This document shows positions 6,723-8,017 of a DNA stretch of 8,017 nucleotides, in pieces. The notes under the pieces are model-generated. The model was not told the origin of the DNA, ran no database searches, and was given only the letters and a program-made list of their open reading frames with translations. Made by a program: the position numbers and the translations under genes. Within the stretch, counting starts at the first letter, position 1; each line of letters opens with the position of its first letter. The stretch is from Clostridia bacterium. GTDB lineage: Bacteria; Bacillota; Clostridia; Oscillospirales; CAG-272. Location of the stretch: positions 1 to 8,017 of the forward strand of contig JAKSPV010000063.1 in NCBI GenBank assembly GCA_024404475.1. Direction: 5' to 3'.

Positions 6723-6756
6723 GTGAAAAATGTTGGGGAAACTGTGAAAAGTGTTG
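6723..6756 (+). repeat. Near-perfect direct repeat, 13 bases, 21-base period
   Basis: GTGAAAAATGTTG (6723-6735) and GTGAAAAGTGTTG (6744-6756) differ at one base and are offset by 21 bases, two DNA turns. The second copy overlaps the left arm and loop of the terminator. A 10-base palindrome TTCACGTGAA (6718-6727) overlaps the first copy. It may be only a by-product of terminator sequence. Confidence 0.5.
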
Positions 6757-6796
6757 CTTGTTTTCACGGTTTCCTCTCTTTTTTTTGCTTTTTTAT
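6737..6796 (+). terminator. Intrinsic terminator of the DUF2156 gene
   Basis: A 14-base-pair stem (6737-6750 with 6761-6774, GGAAACTGTGAAAA against TTTTCACGGTTTCC with one U-G pair) and a 10-base loop, followed by a long T-rich tail (TCTC, eight T, GC, six T). It separates the DUF2156 gene from the next promoter. Confidence 0.9.
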
Positions 6797-6806
6797 ACGG
6801 GATTTC

Positions 6807-6835
6807 TTGCAATACGGGCGGAAGTATGTTAAAAT
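6807..6835 (+). promoter_or_regulatory. Promoter of the yhaM-lipoprotein operon
   Basis: TTGCAA (6807-6812), a 17-base spacer and TAAAAT (6830-6835), with TGT before the -10 as an extended -10. It starts right after the upstream terminator. The leader would be about 35 bases and ends in AGAGGAGG before the ATG at 6877. Confidence 0.75.
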
Positions 6836-6876
6836 AATCTGTAAAACTGTAACCATATTACAAGAGGAGGACGACG

Positions 6877-7818
6877 ATGGAACGACTCAGGATCGCTGAT
6901 CTCAAACCGAGCGGTACCTACAAAACGGAACTGATGATCCGCGACGTGACGGAGAAGAAAGATAAGAACGGCAGGACGTACTTCGTCCTCAAAATGACGG
7001 ACGGCGAGGGCGAATGCGACATGTTCTACTGGGACTCCGGCGCGGACGGCTTCCCGCTCCGCGCGGGGACGGTCGTTTCCGTTTCCGTTTCCGTCAGTCT
7101 GTATAACGATAAACCGAGTTACAGCGTCCGTTCCTGCACGCCGGCGGCCGATGCGTCCGTCAAGGACTTCATTCCCTCGGCGCCTGTCGATCCCGAAGTG
7201 CTCTACGGCGAATGCCTCGCCGCGGCACGCGCGATTCCCGAAGAGGGGCTCCGCACGCTGACGGTCGCGATCTACGAGGATTTCCGCGAAAAGCTGCTCT
7301 GGTGGGGCGCCGCGAAGTCGGTGCATCACAGCCGTCCCGGCGAGCTGCTCTGGCACGTGACGCGCATGATGCGCATGGCGCGCGCCGTGGCAGCCGAATA
7401 TCCGACGGCTGACGAAGGGCTTCTCGTCGCGGGCGTTCTGCTCCACGACATCGGCAAACTCCATGAACTTTCCACCTCGCCGATCGGCATTACGGACTAC
7501 ACCGTGCCCGGTCAGCTCTGCGGGCACGCCTATCTCGGCGCCGATATGATCCGTTCATACGGCGAACGGCTCGGGACGCCGGCAGAGGACATCCGGATGC
7601 TCGTCCATATCATCCTCTCACATCACGGCAAGCCGGAGTACGGTGCGGCGGCGAAGCCCGCCACGATCGAGGCGCAGATCGTTCATTGTCTCGATCTCAT
7701 GGACAGCCACGTTTATATCTTTGAGCGCGAACTCGAAAAGCTGGAGCCCGGCGAAACAGGCGATGCGGTCTATTCGCTCGACGGTGCGAAGGTCTACAAA
7801 CCGAAGACGATCCTGTGA
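6877..7818 (+). CDS. yhaM: 3'-5' exoribonuclease YhaM family protein (OB-fold plus HD domain)
   Basis: A 313-residue cytoplasmic nuclease-type protein; B. subtilis YhaM is a metal-dependent 3'-to-5' exoribonuclease of similar length and layout. Residues about 13-90 form an OB-fold nucleic-acid-binding domain (KTELMIRDVTEKKDKNGRTYFVLKMTDGEG). Residues about 155-275 form an HD phosphohydrolase domain with H160 in LLWHVTRM, the H190-D191 pair in LLHDIGKLHEL, H217 in CGHAYLGADM, SHHG (248-251) and an aspartate in VHCLDLMDSH (D273 or D276). All metal-ligand positions seem filled. The ATG at 6877 has AGAGGAGG 6 bases upstream. A lipoprotein gene starts 8 bases after the stop, probably in the same transcript. 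The exact RNA substrate is unknown; a DNA or nucleotide substrate cannot be excluded. Confidence 0.9.
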   Translation: MERLRIADLKPSGTYKTELMIRDVTEKKDKNGRTYFVLKMTDGEGECDMFYWDSGADGFPLRAGTVVSVSVSVSLYNDKPSYSVRSCTPAADASVKDFIPSAPVDPEVLYGECLAAARAIPEEGLRTLTVAIYEDFREKLLWWGAAKSVHHSRPGELLWHVTRMMRMARAVAAEYPTADEGLLVAGVLLHDIGKLHELSTSPIGITDYTVPGQLCGHAYLGADMIRSYGERLGTPAEDIRMLVHIILSHHGKPEYGAAAKPATIEAQIVHCLDLMDSHVYIFERELEKLEPGETGDAVYSLDGAKVYKPKTIL

Positions 7819-7826
7819 GGAAAATC

Positions 7827-8017
7827 ATGAAAAAAACAATCGCTTTTCTGCTTATGATAGCGCTGCTGCTGCCGCTCGCGGCGTGTGGCCCGAAGACACC
7901 CGTCCGCGGCGAGAAGGCCGGCATGCTGACGTTTTACCGCGATCCGACCGAGGAAGGGAAGCATCCCGCTTCTTCATATTCCGTGCGGCTCTCGTCGGCG
8001 GAATGCGAGGAGATCCG
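7827..8017 (+). CDS. Putative lipoprotein, N-terminal 63 residues (3' end beyond window)
   Basis: The ATG at 7827 follows TGAGG (overlapping the yhaM stop) by 6 bases. The protein opens with a lipoprotein signal peptide: MKKT, a hydrophobic core (IAFLLMIALLLPL) and the lipobox LAAC with the modified Cys at residue 21. After cleavage it would be anchored to the outer face of the membrane. The mature part begins CGPKTPVRGEKAGMLTFYRDP and is cut by the window edge before any domain can be recognised. It is probably co-transcribed with yhaM. No function is assigned. Confidence 0.85.
   Translation, partial: MKKTIAFLLMIALLLPLAACGPKTPVRGEKAGMLTFYRDPTEEGKHPASSYSVRLSSAECEEI

Noticed and set aside
6848..6862. 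Inverted repeat TGTAA-N5-TTACA in the yhaM leader
   Set aside because: Five-base AT-rich arms are expected by chance; there is too little to call an operator.
7075..7092. Three tandem GTTTCC hexamers inside yhaM (Val-Ser repeats)
   Set aside because: In-frame and short, encoding a beta strand in the OB domain; no sign of a variable repeat tract beyond three copies.

Overview
The window looks like a chromosomal segment of a GC-rich member of the Bacillota (a Clostridia/Oscillospiraceae-type gut organism is my best guess). The reasons are the Clostridia-style AlaRS N-terminus with its Cys-rich CxPxCxxGCxC stretch, a YtqB/MnmM-type methyltransferase, a YhaM-type exoribonuclease, strong GGAGG ribosome sites, and sigma-A promoters that mostly carry an extended -10 (TGn). 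The species cannot be named from this sequence alone. No tRNA, rRNA, CRISPR, insertion sequence or phage gene was found, and coding density is high with no gene-free stretch over 200 bases.

Layout from left to right: (1) the 5' part of alaS on the minus strand (634 to the window edge), with a consensus promoter. (2) A divergent plus-strand pair, mnmM-like tRNA methyltransferase (828-1382) and a membrane-anchored VanY-type D,D-carboxypeptidase (1393-2959) that is split by an apparent +1 frameshift near 1576. (3) A bidirectional terminator (2965-2993). (4) A minus-strand two-gene operon, read from 5602 down to 2994: a large single-pass membrane protein of unknown function, translationally coupled by a GTGA overlap to a membrane-anchored phosphodiester glycosidase (NAGPA/DUF2233). 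(5) A divergent intergenic region, then a plus-strand stand-alone MprF-C-terminal-like (DUF2156) protein (5777-6700) with its own terminator. (6) A plus-strand pair, YhaM-like OB-HD exoribonuclease (6877-7818) and the start of a lipoprotein (7827 to the edge).

Two themes run through the window: translation and RNA metabolism (alaS, mnmM, yhaM) and the cell envelope (VanY-like peptidase, phosphodiester glycosidase, its unknown partner, DUF2156 protein, lipoprotein). Most of this is ordinary core-genome content, and I see no clear new defence or mobile system. The best leads are the uncharacterised membrane protein coupled to the glycosidase, a dyad-symmetric 13-mer shared by the two divergent promoter regions, operator-like dyads over two promoters, and the frameshift.
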